Assembly: GCA_965275915.1 (NCBI GenBank)
Contig: CBDHYI010000005.1
Location: 434,001-498,000, forward strand
Reading direction: 5' to 3'
Length of the DNA stretch: 64,000 nt
Source of the DNA: JBDWFY01 sp965275915
GTDB lineage: Bacteria; Pseudomonadota; Alphaproteobacteria; Rhizobiales; Stappiaceae
A program made the position numbers and the translations under genes. Positions 9,741-19,900 of this stretch are shown piece by piece (within the stretch, counting starts at the first letter, position 1; each line of letters starts with the position of its first letter). The notes under the pieces are model-generated. The model ran no database searches. It worked only from the letters and a program-made list of their open reading frames with translations, and was not told the DNA's origin.

Positions 9741-9758
9741 TCATTTCATCCATTCTGC
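9721..9758 (-). repeat. Dispersed repeat overlapping the speB start
   Basis: These 38 bases match the reverse complement of 52957-52994 at 33 positions, including TCAGGAC and ATTCATTTCATCCATT. The speB ATG and its first six codons fall inside it. It also resembles the terminal repeat of the MITE-like element at 34787-35050, so it may be a degenerate solo end. Confidence 0.5.
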
Positions 9759-10287
9759 GAGAGCAGATTGTGTTTTTGACAAAGCGGAAAGGGGCAGGAA
9801 ACCGTCCGGTTTTCAGATTTTTCCAACGCGGTCAGGAATACACTGTGCACCTCCCCTTCAAACAGAAGGACACGTCTCGCTTTGTAGCGCGAATTTTGAT
9901 TGAAATGCATCATTCTCGAACTGATGCACAAAAACATCTCTTCTGACAATCGACGAGCGCTTCTAAAACAATAACATTCAAGCCACATCGTTGATGTCGA
10001 CCATAAATGACGTAAAGGTAGACGTAATCGGATAAACCAGCCAATCAGAGACGATAATCCGGAACCATTTGCAACTGTCATGCTTGCCGGACCATGCGGA
10101 CATGGGCCCCGCAAATTAACCGAAACCAACAGTGTTCAATTGAATATCCAAACCTTAAGCGTTATTTGACTGGGGGCCCCTTACCATATTGCCGTCAGAT
10201 TGTTTTCAGTGTCACAGGCCCATAACGGGGTGCATCCAAATAAACGGCTGCGTATCGGTTTACTCATTTTTTGAACTTGGCTGCTCA
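9741..10287. other. Intergenic region between speB and a glycosyltransferase
   Basis: A 547-bp gap between divergent genes. A 127-codon reverse-strand frame exists here but is cysteine- and arginine-rich with no domain or ribosome-binding site, so I do not call it. Apart from the repeat at its left edge I see no clear element; it should contain the promoters of both flanking genes. Confidence 0.5.
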
Positions 10288-11373
10288 ATGATTCTGCATC
10301 TTATAACAAATTTCACAGAGCCGAACGGCGCGGAAAAGATGCTGGCACGCATACTGGGTTATTCCGGGGATGAACCCTCGCTGGTTGTTTCTCTCAAAGA
10401 CATATCGCTGCGCAACAAGAAACTCGTCGCCAACAAAAATGTCAGATATCAAGCGCTGGGCATGCACACCGCGATGGCAGTTCCGCAAGCTGTTATGAAG
10501 CTTCGCCAGATTATCAGGCAGGAGCAGCCAAAGCTCATTCTCTGCTGGATGTATCACGCCATGGCAATGGGATCGATCGCCTGCAGGCTGTCCCGAACCC
10601 CGACGCCCGTCTTCTGGAACGTACGGCAGTCGCTCGATGACCTGACGTCGATGTCAAGAAGCTCACGCCTCAGTGTGAGGGCATGCAAGCATCTGTCCGC
10701 AATGCCCAAAGGCATAATCTACAATTCAAGGCGCGCGCGCTCTCTTCATCAAAATCTGGGATATCGAGACAAAAACAGTGTTGTCATTCCAAATGGCTTT
10801 GACGTTCCGGATGTAACAGCTAAGCCGATTGAAACAGTTCGCCGGTTTGGGATCGCAGGGAGATTTCACCCTCAAAAAGACTTCGAAACTTTTTTTCGTG
10901 CAGCGGCCAAAGTGGCGGAAAACCATCCAGACTGTCGCTTCATTGCAGTAGGAAAAGGCCTGGTAAACGACAATGATGAGTTGGCTGGCCTGCTCCAGAC
11001 CGTTGAATTACCCGCCGACCGCGTAGAACTTCGCGGTCCGGTGGACGATATGGCAGCATTTTACAATGATATAGATGTTCTCGTTCTTTCGTCCCGAACC
11101 GAAGGTTTCCCGAATGTTGTCGCGGAGGCGATGAGTTATTCAAATCCTGTCATAGCAACGGATGTCGGCGACGCCGCCGCAATTGTCGAGGGATGCGGTA
11201 TTGTTGTGCAACCCCAAAATGCAGAACAACTTGCTAACGCCATGGAAAAAATGACCGAACTCTCCCCCGCTGACTACACAGCCATGGCAGTTCAGGCGCG
11301 TGAAAGAATAAAAAAGCAATACTCTATTGCTGCGGTGGCAGAAAAGTATGACAATTTCTTTTCTTCATCCTGA
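10288..11373 (+). CDS. GT4-family glycosyltransferase
   Basis: A family 4 (GT-B fold) glycosyltransferase, 361 residues from the ATG at 10288 (MILHLITNF...). The C-terminal half has the nucleotide-sugar-binding signature SSRTEGFPNVVAEAM with the two conserved glutamates seven residues apart, then PVIATDVGD. The frame extends to 10189, but that adds a cysteine-rich stretch atypical for the family. No strong ribosome-binding site is visible. It precedes an asparagine-synthase-like gene by 163 bp; that pairing is usual in surface or exopolysaccharide clusters. The sugar donor and acceptor are unknown. Confidence 0.88.
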   Translation: MILHLITNFTEPNGAEKMLARILGYSGDEPSLVVSLKDISLRNKKLVANKNVRYQALGMHTAMAVPQAVMKLRQIIRQEQPKLILCWMYHAMAMGSIACRLSRTPTPVFWNVRQSLDDLTSMSRSSRLSVRACKHLSAMPKGIIYNSRRARSLHQNLGYRDKNSVVIPNGFDVPDVTAKPIETVRRFGIAGRFHPQKDFETFFRAAAKVAENHPDCRFIAVGKGLVNDNDELAGLLQTVELPADRVELRGPVDDMAAFYNDIDVLVLSSRTEGFPNVVAEAMSYSNPVIATDVGDAAAIVEGCGIVVQPQNAEQLANAMEKMTELSPADYTAMAVQARERIKKQYSIAAVAEKYDNFFSSS

Positions 11374-11536
11374 CTGGACACGTCCGATACAGGTAATAAC
11401 TCAAAGATATGAGTGGTTTCGCTATCTTTTATTTTTAAAGGCGATTTGAAACTATATCTGACCAGACAAAGACCGGATATGTTGCACTAAAGGTAAAAAA
11501 GTCATCTGCTGACATCTGAGGGAAACGAACGGATCT

Positions 11537-13522
11537 ATGTGTGGAATTGCGGGTTTTGTAGACTGTTCATCTGTTTCGACTGATCGATCCATGGCGATCC
11601 TTCGGAGAATGACGAACAGTATTGCGCATCGCGGACCTGATGGAGAGGGCCACTGGGTCAGTCAGGACGGCAAAGTATGTCTTGGACAGCGTCGACTGGC
11701 AGTTATTGACCTTTCCGATGCGGGGAGTCAGCCGATGATCTCCCACAGTGGCCGATTTACGATCGTTTTTAACGGTGAGATATACGGATATCAGGACATT
11801 CGCCAAAGACTGATTGATGGCGGAACTGTTTTTCGGGGTCATTCAGACACTGAGGTTCTGCTGGAATTGATTGATGCTGTGGGACTTGAAGAAGCTCTGG
11901 CAACAGTCAATGGAATGTTTGCCTTTGTATTGTTCGATCAGGAGGCGCGAAAAGTCCATTTTGCTCGAGACCGCCTGGGGAAAAAACCTCTTTACATTGG
12001 AGTTTTGGGTTCTCATCTGTTGTTCGGCTCCGAGCTGAAAGCGCTTCGCAGTCACCCGGCAATGCAGTCGGCGGATATAGATCGGGGAGCTTTGTCCCTG
12101 TATCTCCGCCACAACTTCATCCCGGCCCCTTACTCTATTTACAAGGATGTGTTCAAACTCCAGGCAGGCCACTGGCTTACCGTTTCCGTCGATTCACAGT
12201 GCAGCCCTGCACCACAGCTTCGAGAGAGTTCCGCACCCTATTGGGATCTTGTGAGCGCGGTTACCAAGTCACGCACACAACGGTTGAACAGCGAACAGGA
12301 GTCCCTTGAACGTCTTGATACCCTGTTGAAAACAGCCGTCAGGGAACGGCTTGTTTCCGACGTGCCTGTGGGTGCCTTTTTGTCCGGCGGCATTGATTCG
12401 ACTCTGATTGCCGCTTTGATGACCGAGGTCTCAAGCGAAACCGTAAAGACCTTCACGATCGGGTACAATGAAGCGGCATTTAATGAGGCAGAGTTTGCTG
12501 CCGAAATCGCACGGTATCTTGGCGTCGAACATACCGAATTGACTGCTACGCCACAGATGGCGATCGATCTGGTCCAGCGTTTACCCGTTGTCTATGACGA
12601 GCCGTTTGCGGACCCGTCCCAGGTTCCAACGTTACTGCTGTCCGAAATGACGAGCAACATGGTCACCGTTGCCCTGTCAGGAGACGGAGGTGACGAAAGC
12701 TTCTGCGGATACGCACGATATCATCGCATGCTGACAATCAATCGACTTGCCCAAAAGATACCCAACGTGGCCTTGAGCACCGTCGATAAATTGTCCGCTT
12801 CATGGATCGACACCGTACTGAAACTCGGGCGTGGCGTGATCACCCAGTCACTACGGGATGAAGTGTCGGGAGACAGGATCAAGAAGTTAGCTCAGATTTT
12901 GACATATAAGGACTTTGACAGTCGCTACCGCGAATTCGTTTCGCAATGGAGCGATCCGGCCGATATCGTGATCGATGGATATGAGCCCCAGACGAACTTA
13001 ACCCGCGGCCTGGCAAACCCCGAGTGGAGCGACCAGGAACGCATGATGTGTTTGGACTCCATTTGTTATTTGCCTGATGACGTGCTGGTGAAAGTTGACA
13101 GGGCCACCATGGCATTCGGACTTGAACTACGGTCACCCTTGCTCGACTACCGAATTGTTGAAGAGGCATGGCGAGCGCCGCGTTCGCTTTGTTTTAGCCA
13201 GGGCAAAGGCAAGATCGCGCTTCGCAAGTTACTGGCGCGTCGCATCCCTGTCGAACTCTTCGAACGTCCCAAGCAGGGATTCAGCGTCCCAATCAACGAG
13301 TGGCTTCGAGGCCCGTTGCGTGAATGGGCAACAGATATGCTGTGCCGGGACCGTCTTGTTAAAGACGGCTATTTCCGGGCGGACAAAGTGACAAAATACC
13401 TGCAGGAACACTTGTCCGGCGAAAGAAATTGGGGGCCTCATCTTTGGACGGCACTCATGTTCAACGCCTGGAACGATGTCTGGGTCCGTTCCGATCAGTC
13501 GGCATTGACGGTAGACGCTTAA
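11537..13522 (+). CDS. Glutamine-hydrolysing asparagine synthase-like amidotransferase
   Basis: An AsnB-type protein of 661 residues. After Met removal the N-terminus begins with the catalytic Cys2 (CGIAGF) of a class II glutamine amidotransferase; the synthetase half carries the ATP-pyrophosphatase loop SGGIDST starting at Ser283. This subgroup is often found in extracellular-polysaccharide clusters, where it is thought to amidate a sugar acid or amino acid rather than make free asparagine. The neighbouring GT4 gene supports that reading. True asparagine synthetase activity cannot be excluded. The ATG lies about 10 nt after GAGGGAAACG. Confidence 0.9.
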   Translation: MCGIAGFVDCSSVSTDRSMAILRRMTNSIAHRGPDGEGHWVSQDGKVCLGQRRLAVIDLSDAGSQPMISHSGRFTIVFNGEIYGYQDIRQRLIDGGTVFRGHSDTEVLLELIDAVGLEEALATVNGMFAFVLFDQEARKVHFARDRLGKKPLYIGVLGSHLLFGSELKALRSHPAMQSADIDRGALSLYLRHNFIPAPYSIYKDVFKLQAGHWLTVSVDSQCSPAPQLRESSAPYWDLVSAVTKSRTQRLNSEQESLERLDTLLKTAVRERLVSDVPVGAFLSGGIDSTLIAALMTEVSSETVKTFTIGYNEAAFNEAEFAAEIARYLGVEHTELTATPQMAIDLVQRLPVVYDEPFADPSQVPTLLLSEMTSNMVTVALSGDGGDESFCGYARYHRMLTINRLAQKIPNVALSTVDKLSASWIDTVLKLGRGVITQSLRDEVSGDRIKKLAQILTYKDFDSRYREFVSQWSDPADIVIDGYEPQTNLTRGLANPEWSDQERMMCLDSICYLPDDVLVKVDRATMAFGLELRSPLLDYRIVEEAWRAPRSLCFSQGKGKIALRKLLARRIPVELFERPKQGFSVPINEWLRGPLREWATDMLCRDRLVKDGYFRADKVTKYLQEHLSGERNWGPHLWTALMFNAWNDVWVRSDQSALTVDA

Positions 13523-13525
13523 TTG

Positions 13526-13577
13526 GATGGCCAGAGATAAAACGGGTCGCGCCGGCGCACGGATTAAGTGGTCAGGA
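13526..13577. repeat. Dispersed repeat copy after the asnB-like gene
   Basis: Sequence beginning GGCCAGAG and including GGGTCGC matches 52931-52985 at roughly three quarters of positions (GGCCAGAGnnAAAAnGGGTCGC in both), followed by GGATnAAnTG. It lies immediately after the stop of the asparagine-synthase-like gene and before the IS630 relic. Probably an old copy of the same short repeat family. Confidence 0.4.
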
Positions 13578-13679
13578 CAGCCTCATGGGAAAGCACAACT
13601 GGGGTATGGACTCATAAATGTGCTTGAAATGGCGGATCAAACGGCAAAAAGCTGCAAGGAAAGGTGCGAAAAGCGGGCT

Positions 13680-14371
13680 ATAGCGTATCCCGTAAAGGTC
13701 GGAGCAGGAGGTCGGCATGGATGGGACGAGCTTATTCGCAGGATTTACCTGATCGTGTGATTGATGCGGTAGAAATCGATGGGATGAGTTGCCGGGCGGC
13801 CTCGCGCCGGTTTGGAGTGAGTGAAAGCTCGGCAATCAAATGGCTGCGGCGCTCCCGCGCGCCGGGTCTTCATCGACGAAACCTGGGCCCGCACGGACAT
13901 GACGCGCGCACATGGCTGGGCGCCGCGCGGCGAACGGCTGATCGCCAAAGTGCCTCGCGGCAAATGGAAAACGACAACTTTCCTGGCGGCGTTGCGTGAT
14001 GACCGCATCGCCGCACCCTGCATGTTCGACGGGCCGATCAATCGCCAGAGGTTCCTCGCCTATGTCGAGCAGGCACTGGTTCCAACGCTCAAACCCGGCG
14101 ATGTCGTCATCCTCGACAATCTGGCTCGCACAAGGGCAAGGCAATGCGCCAGGCCATCCGCAAGGCCGGTGCGCATCTGATCTTCCTGCCCAAATACTCT
14201 CCCGATCTCAATCCGATCGAACAGGTCTTCGCCAAGCTCAGGACATTGCTGCGCAAGGAGTGTGCACGCACCGTCCAGGCCATCTGCAACGGTATCGGCC
14301 AACTCCTTGAGAGCTTCACACCTCAAAAATGCGCCAACTACTTCGCAAATTCCGGATATGCGTCAAACTAA
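13680..14371 (+). mobile_element. IS630-family insertion sequence remnant
   Basis: The segment holds a degraded IS630-type transposase (see the pseudogene entry) and little else. Possible terminal inverted repeats are the related sequences AGCGTATCCCGTAAAG near 13682 and, reading inward from the right, ACGCATATCCGGAATT near 14365; the match is imperfect, so the ends are tentative. At ~690 bp it is shorter than an intact ~1.0-1.2 kb IS630 element, which fits an internal deletion. Confidence 0.6.
13718..14371 (+). pseudogene. IS630 transposase, internally deleted and frameshifted
   Basis: Three pieces of one transposase are visible in order. An N-terminal helix-turn-helix (starting MGRAYSQDLPDRVIDAV) runs to about 13855 and then jumps directly into the DDE catalytic core at RVFIDETW in another frame; the linker region of the family is missing. 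The core continues to VVILDNL at ~14123. The final piece (AMRQAIRKAGAHLIFLPKY, DLNPIEQVF with the catalytic glutamate) is in a third frame. At 14121-14124 the sequence CTGGCTCGC would read in frame as CTG GGC TCG if one G were restored, so a single-base deletion explains the second break. Non-functional unless complemented. Confidence 0.8.
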
Positions 14372-14383
14372 TCACAGAACACT

Positions 14384-16591
14384 CTAGAACCGGAGTCCCA
14401 CACCCGCCCGGCCTGAAAGCTGGTAGGAACCGGTGGTCTCCAAAAGCCCTTCGCCGCCTGCCGTGAAGACAAAGCCCGACCCGGTATCGAACTCGGCGGA
14501 CAAGCCGGCAAACCCGCCAAGACTGTTATTTTCACCGCCGGGATTGAAGCTGATGTTCTGGCCAAGCAAAGCGCCATCAATGGTCTCGCCGCCAAAGTTA
14601 GTCCGGGCTTCAAGACCTGCCTTCAGACGGTAGCGGAAGGCGGAGCCGTTGGCATAGACTGTTTCGGAAGGCGCTGCGATCTGCAGACGCGCAACACCGA
14701 CATGAACATCCCGGTCGTCAACCGTCAGCGGCGCTGTCGTGCCGCTTTCGGTGTAACCGTCAAGGAACAATCCCGCATAGCGCAATGCCAGACTGCCTTC
14801 CAGACGATGACCCAGAAGCACCGTCGGTTTGGTCACAGCCAGTTCGGGGGAAACAAACCAGCCGCTGAAATCGGCCGTAGCCGTCTCAAGTCCGCCTGCG
14901 GCTGTGTTGTTGGCAACGGACCGGTCCTGATCGAACTCCGAATACCCTCCGGTCAGGGCCAGATCGAAAATCAGCCCGGCCTGAAGCAGCGAAGCGTAGG
15001 TGCCGACAAAGAAGCTACGGCTATCTGTTTCCTGGGAGTCGAAATCCGCGTCAACCCCGCCCCAGGCCGCACCGCCGAGAAAGCCGAGCCTGAGATTATC
15101 CTGCAACAGATCGTCCGCACCGATCACAACGCCGCCGATCCACTGATCGGTCGCGACCGCAGGCTGATCCGCATCCTGTTCCCGGTAAGATCCGAAGCCC
15201 TCTATCCAGAACGGATGACCGGGATCGGACTTTGCGGCGCTGTCAAAAGCGCCGTTCGCGGTCACAGCACCGCCCGACCCATTACGAACTCCGGCCAGTC
15301 TGTTCTCCCGAGCCGAAGCGATACCACCGGTCAGATCGGCCAACTGCTCATCCTGGGTCGACAGGTTCGTCGGATCGACAACGGCAACACGGGTGCCTGG
15401 ACCTGCTCCATCATCACCCGCAGCAAAAACCGCACCATTGGCGACGACCTCCACCGGCGTTCCGGTAAAACCGAGCGTGTTGTTAATCGACAGGCCATTG
15501 CCGACATTCAGCGTTCTGGTGCCTGTGCCGTCAAATACGATGACGCCCTGGATAACGGAGCCGGGCAACAGAGTTAAAGAGGCGTCAGCCCCAAATAGAT
15601 GAATCCCATCCAGGAGGCGAAAGCCGCTGTTCTCTCCGTTTCCCACCGAGCCGGCGTTAACAATGCTCGAGTTATCTCCTTCTGCTCGCAAGTACTGAGC
15701 GACGCTTCCTGAATTGAAAACTCCCGAGTTCGCGCCTTCTGTGCCAACAAATGTTCCGACGTTGCCAGAGTTTACAATCGGGGAACTATCGCCGCGAGAA
15801 AGCAGGTTGCCTGTGACATCTCCAGAATTCGTAATCGGAGAGTTGGCACTTTCCGTAATAATAAGCCCCCCGACACCACCGGAATTGGAAACGCCCGAGT
15901 TTTCGCCTTGCGTTGAAACAGCTCCACCCACGATGCCGGAATTGGAAACGTGCGAGTTTTCGCCTCGCGTTGAAACAGTTCCACCCACGATGCCGGAATT
16001 CGTTACGGGAGAGTTGGCACGTAACGTAAGAATAAGCCCCCTGACATCACCGGAATTGAAAACTCCCGAGTTCGCGCCTTCTGTGCCAACAAATGTTCCG
16101 ACGTTGCCAGAGTTTACAATCGAGGAGTTACCGCCGCGAGAAAGCAGGTTGCCTGTGACATCTCCAGAATTCGTAATCGGAGAGTTGGCACGTAGCGTAA
16201 AAATAAGCCCCCCGACACCACCGGAATTGGAAACACCGGAGTTTTCGCCAAATGCAGTAATATTTCCGCCCACGATACCGGAATTGGAAACGCCCGAGTT
16301 TTCGCCTTGTGTTGAAACAGCTCCACCCACGATGCCGGAATTCGTTACGCTGGAATTCCCATCATCAGTTGCAACATCATTGCTTACAGTCCCCTGAATG
16401 TTGACGGTCGAGCCTTCAAAGAAAGTTGAAACGTCACCTACCGTTGTGCCTTCAGGGACAATACAGGCACTATAGTTATCGCCATTGACACAAGTAGCCT
16501 GCGCGTGAGCGGGCGTTCCTGCCGACAGCATGGCAGCCAGAGTGGTGCCGGCGGCTGTGCCGAAAAGGAGGGCAGTGCGTGCTGCGTTCAT
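14384..16591 (-). CDS. Repeat-rich autotransporter (type Va-like) outer-membrane protein
   Basis: A signal peptide (about 30 residues ending AHA-QA) leads to a passenger built of ~19-residue units rich in NSG (for example ITNSGDVTGN, VSNSGIVGG), which should fold as a beta-helix, then a C-terminal ~270-residue autotransporter barrel ending in the canonical phenylalanine (VGLRF). About 735 residues from the ATG at 16589-16591; the longer frame starts at TTG three codons upstream. The passenger is encoded by 57-bp repeats, including near-identical blocks 342 bp apart. It is divergent from the lanthipeptide synthetase gene. Probable role: surface adhesin or self-association; no enzymatic motif is seen in the passenger. 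Confidence 0.85.
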   Translation of the reverse strand: MNAARTALLFGTAAGTTLAAMLSAGTPAHAQATCVNGDNYSACIVPEGTTVGDVSTFFEGSTVNIQGTVSNDVATDDGNSSVTNSGIVGGAVSTQGENSGVSNSGIVGGNITAFGENSGVSNSGGVGGLIFTLRANSPITNSGDVTGNLLSRGGNSSIVNSGNVGTFVGTEGANSGVFNSGDVRGLILTLRANSPVTNSGIVGGTVSTRGENSHVSNSGIVGGAVSTQGENSGVSNSGGVGGLIITESANSPITNSGDVTGNLLSRGDSSPIVNSGNVGTFVGTEGANSGVFNSGSVAQYLRAEGDNSSIVNAGSVGNGENSGFRLLDGIHLFGADASLTLLPGSVIQGVIVFDGTGTRTLNVGNGLSINNTLGFTGTPVEVVANGAVFAAGDDGAGPGTRVAVVDPTNLSTQDEQLADLTGGIASARENRLAGVRNGSGGAVTANGAFDSAAKSDPGHPFWIEGFGSYREQDADQPAVATDQWIGGVVIGADDLLQDNLRLGFLGGAAWGGVDADFDSQETDSRSFFVGTYASLLQAGLIFDLALTGGYSEFDQDRSVANNTAAGGLETATADFSGWFVSPELAVTKPTVLLGHRLEGSLALRYAGLFLDGYTESGTTAPLTVDDRDVHVGVARLQIAAPSETVYANGSAFRYRLKAGLEARTNFGGETIDGALLGQNISFNPGGENNSLGGFAGLSAEFDTGSGFVFTAGGEGLLETTGSYQLSGRAGVGLRF
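15650..16400 (-). repeat. 57-bp in-frame tandem repeats in autotransporter passenger
   Basis: About a dozen degenerate 57-bp (19-codon) units. On top of this, 15711-15851 and 16053-16193 are nearly identical (four differences in ~141 bp) and lie exactly 342 bp apart, which is six units, so a six-unit block seems to have been duplicated or converted. Confidence 0.8.
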
Positions 16592-16934
16592 CGGAATCAA
16601 AACCTTGTTTAGACCGTTAAGCTGACCCGCCTACTACGCCATGCATGCCGAGAAGAAAAATAAAATCTAAAGTTGTTTACCGTTAAATTTATCAGTGTGT
16701 TAAAATTATCAAATACTTCAATAAATTATTATATATGAAGATGAAGATTTTTGTTTTATTGAATTATTTCATTATCTTATAACCTACTCATAAGGCCCTG
16801 GATGTTCAGTATCGCACTGGCGCAATTTCGTATATCAGAAGTTGCGGCTGTCGTATCCTCTAAGTTAAATACATTTATGAGTCCATAGCCGTGAATCATC
16901 TCACGGGTTTTCAACCAAACACCAGATAGCGGAC
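16592..16934. other. AT-rich divergent promoter region (autotransporter / lanM)
   Basis: A 343-bp gap clearly more AT-rich than its surroundings. It must contain the promoters of the autotransporter (left) and the lanthipeptide synthetase (right). A TATAAC at 16778-16783 on the forward strand could be a -10 element, but no well-spaced -35 is evident. No open frame is supported. Confidence 0.5.
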
Positions 16935-19900
16935 ATGTTCAGTCAATCGGAACTGCGCGACCTGGCGGCCCGGGCGAGTACCATCGATGAGCGAATCGCC
17001 GGAGGTTATTCGGCGGCAGCAGGAGCTGACAGCGCCGGCAAAATCGCTCGCCTCGTCAAATCGTGGTGCGAGGCAATCGGCGGCGACGAGGGGCTGCTCC
17101 GTCAGCGGCTGGATGGCGATGGGATAGACCTCGATGTTATCCAACCGCTGCTTGGCGATGTGACACGCGATGCGACAGCGCCACTTCCGGTTTGGGCGCA
17201 CACGCTTTCATGGGCCGCGGCGGCGATGGCTGCCGAGCCTGAATCTCCCACGCCATCCGGTTTCATCGATCCTGACCAGCCGGTCCCCTTTGAAGAGCTC
17301 TTCGTATCGGTGGCCGCTGCCGCCAGGCGCCGGTGCCAACGCCCGGACAACGGTCTGCTGAGTCAGGCAGCGGAGGTCACCCTGCAACGCGTCCTGCTTC
17401 ACCGTCTGAGTCAGATCTGCGCGCCAAGTCTGTTCGATGGTTTCGTTCTGGCGCGCATGTTCCAGGGGCCCGGTTTCGGCTTTATCGACTTCCTGGAACC
17501 GGATGCGCCGGACAAACGCACGCGTTACGACGGATACCTTGAATCGTTGAGAGCCGGCGAACTCAAGGAGCTCTTTCTGGATCGACCGGTGCTCGCGCGG
17601 CTGATCGGCACGGTCGTCGGACTTTGGATCAAATCAACCGATCAGTTTGTGCGGCGCTTGCGGACTGACATCGACCTGATTGGCCAGACCTTCAATTCCG
17701 GGCAGCCTGTCGGTGAACTGGTTGACTTGAAGTGGGGTCTGTCCGACGCTCACAACGGCGGCGAAACGGTGTGCCGGCTGACATTCGAATGCGGGCTTAC
17801 GATCGGTTATAAACCGAAAGATCTGCACATTGATTTCGCATGGAAGCAGTTTATCGGGTGGCTTGCAGACAATGGCGCACCGGATTCTGCCATAGCGCCG
17901 CTCGTTCTGACCAGGCCCGGCTATGGCTGGGTCGAGTGGATTTCTCCTTCGCCCTGCCCGGACCGTGAAACAGCAAAACGGCATTTCAGGCACGCCGGAT
18001 CCCTTTTATGTCTGTTCCATCTGCTGCGCTCTACGGATTTTCATTGGGAAAACGTACTCGCGGTATCCGACATGCCGGCGCCGGTGGATCTGGAGACGCT
18101 TCTGCACCCGCGGCCGGCACAGTTCATTAATTGTCCCGATAGGGGAAACGCGCGGGGGCTTGCCGAAGAGCAGTTGGACGCGTCTGTATTGAGTGCCGGC
18201 TATTTGCCGCACTGGATGAAACTGCCGGGCGATAATGTTCTCGGCATTGGCGGCCTCAAACCGGATCAGGACGAGAGATTGCAGGTCGCCTTCCAGAACA
18301 TCAATACCGATGGCATGACTTACAAAAAACTGCGATCCGAACCGAAGACAGACTCAGCCGGGGCAACGCTGAACGGTGAGCCGCTGCAGGCCGCCGCTTA
18401 TGAGAATGAACTCGTCGACGGTTTTGCGTCCATGTACCGCTTTTTGTTGTCCCGGCAGGAGCTTTTTCTGGGACCAAACAGCCCGCTGCACAGCTTCGAA
18501 GGTCAAAAGATACGGGTCGTTTTGCGACCGACGGCGGTCTATGGCGGAGTCCTTCAACGTTCACTGAAGCGAGAGTGCCTTTCGGATGGCGTGAGTTGGA
18601 GCCTGAATTTTGATTTTCTCAGCCGCCTTTCGCCTCTCGAGCATACCGATCATCTGTTAAACCGGGTTCAGCCTTCGGAACGCGAGGCGCTTTCGTGGGC
18701 GGACATTCCGTTTTTCACCACATCGACGGACGGTTCGCACCTGGAGTTGAACGAACGTGGCAGACTTGACGCCTGCTTTATGCACTCGCCAATCGCCAGT
18801 GTTCGAAACTGCGTGGCGCATATGTCCGACGCATCGCTTGACCGTGAGCTCACCTTCATACGATTGGCCGTTCAGGCCAGTGCCGACAAACCGAATCGTT
18901 CATCGGGGATGTCGTGGGCCGACTGCACATCAACACCACCCCGGCAGGAGTCGCGCATTGCCAAGGTCTCCGGTATAGGGGAGATCCTGGAACAGCAAGC
19001 CATTCGTGGCGCCGACGGCGTCACCTGGATCGGAATATCGCCCCTGGCAAAAGAGCGCGTGGAGGTCTCCGATATCGGGTCCTCGTTGTATTCAGGATCG
19101 TCCGGTGTCGCTCTGTTTCTCGCGGCGCTCGCCCGTGCTACCGGTTCGACATCAGCGCGCACCCTTTGCTATGATGCGCTGCGACCGCTTCGCGATCATC
19201 TCGCCAGCCATGACAGTCGGTCCCGATTCGCGCGGATATCCGGCATTGGCGGCGCGGCCGGACTTGGTGGCATTGTCTATGCGCTGACAAGGATTTCGGC
19301 CTTCCTGGACGACGATGACGTGCTCACCGACGCCCGAAGATTTGCGCGCCTGATTACCAGGGAAGCGATTTCAGCCGATCAGCGGTTGGACGTGATCGAC
19401 GGTTCAGCCGGGGCCTTGCTGTCACTTCTGGCACTTGAGCGTCTGCACCCTGACAACGAAATCGTCGAGACGGCGGTTCATTGCGGCCGCCATCTGCTGG
19501 AACGGCAGACTGCCTGCAGCCCGACGGGAAAAGCATGGATCACGCTCGACAAACGTCCTTTGACCGGGTTCTCTCACGGCGCAGCTGGTATTGCCTATGC
19601 GCTTCTGAGGCTCAGCGAGGTGGATCGCAGCGCCCCCTGGCGCGAGGCCGCGATGTCTGCCATTGGCTACGAATCCGCTGTTTACACAGCAGACAAGCAA
19701 AACTGGCCGGACCTTCGGACGCTGAATGGGCACGAGCCGGAAGCAGACGACACATGCCAATGGTGCTACGGGGCAACCGGGATCGGAATGGCGCGTCTTG
19801 GAGGTCTGAATACACTTGACACCGCCGGCGTCAGAAAGGACATCAAGGCAGCGATCAACAGGACCAGGAGCATGCAGCGCGCACCCATCGACCACCTGTG

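Noticed and set aside
9746..10129. 127-codon reverse-strand open frame upstream of the GT4 gene
   Set aside because: No ribosome-binding site, no domain, and a composition unlike the neighbouring genes.
15650..16400. Regular repeats that could suggest a CRISPR array
   Set aside because: The units are in-frame 57-bp coding repeats of one protein with a signal peptide and a barrel domain, without a constant repeat/unique spacer pattern.
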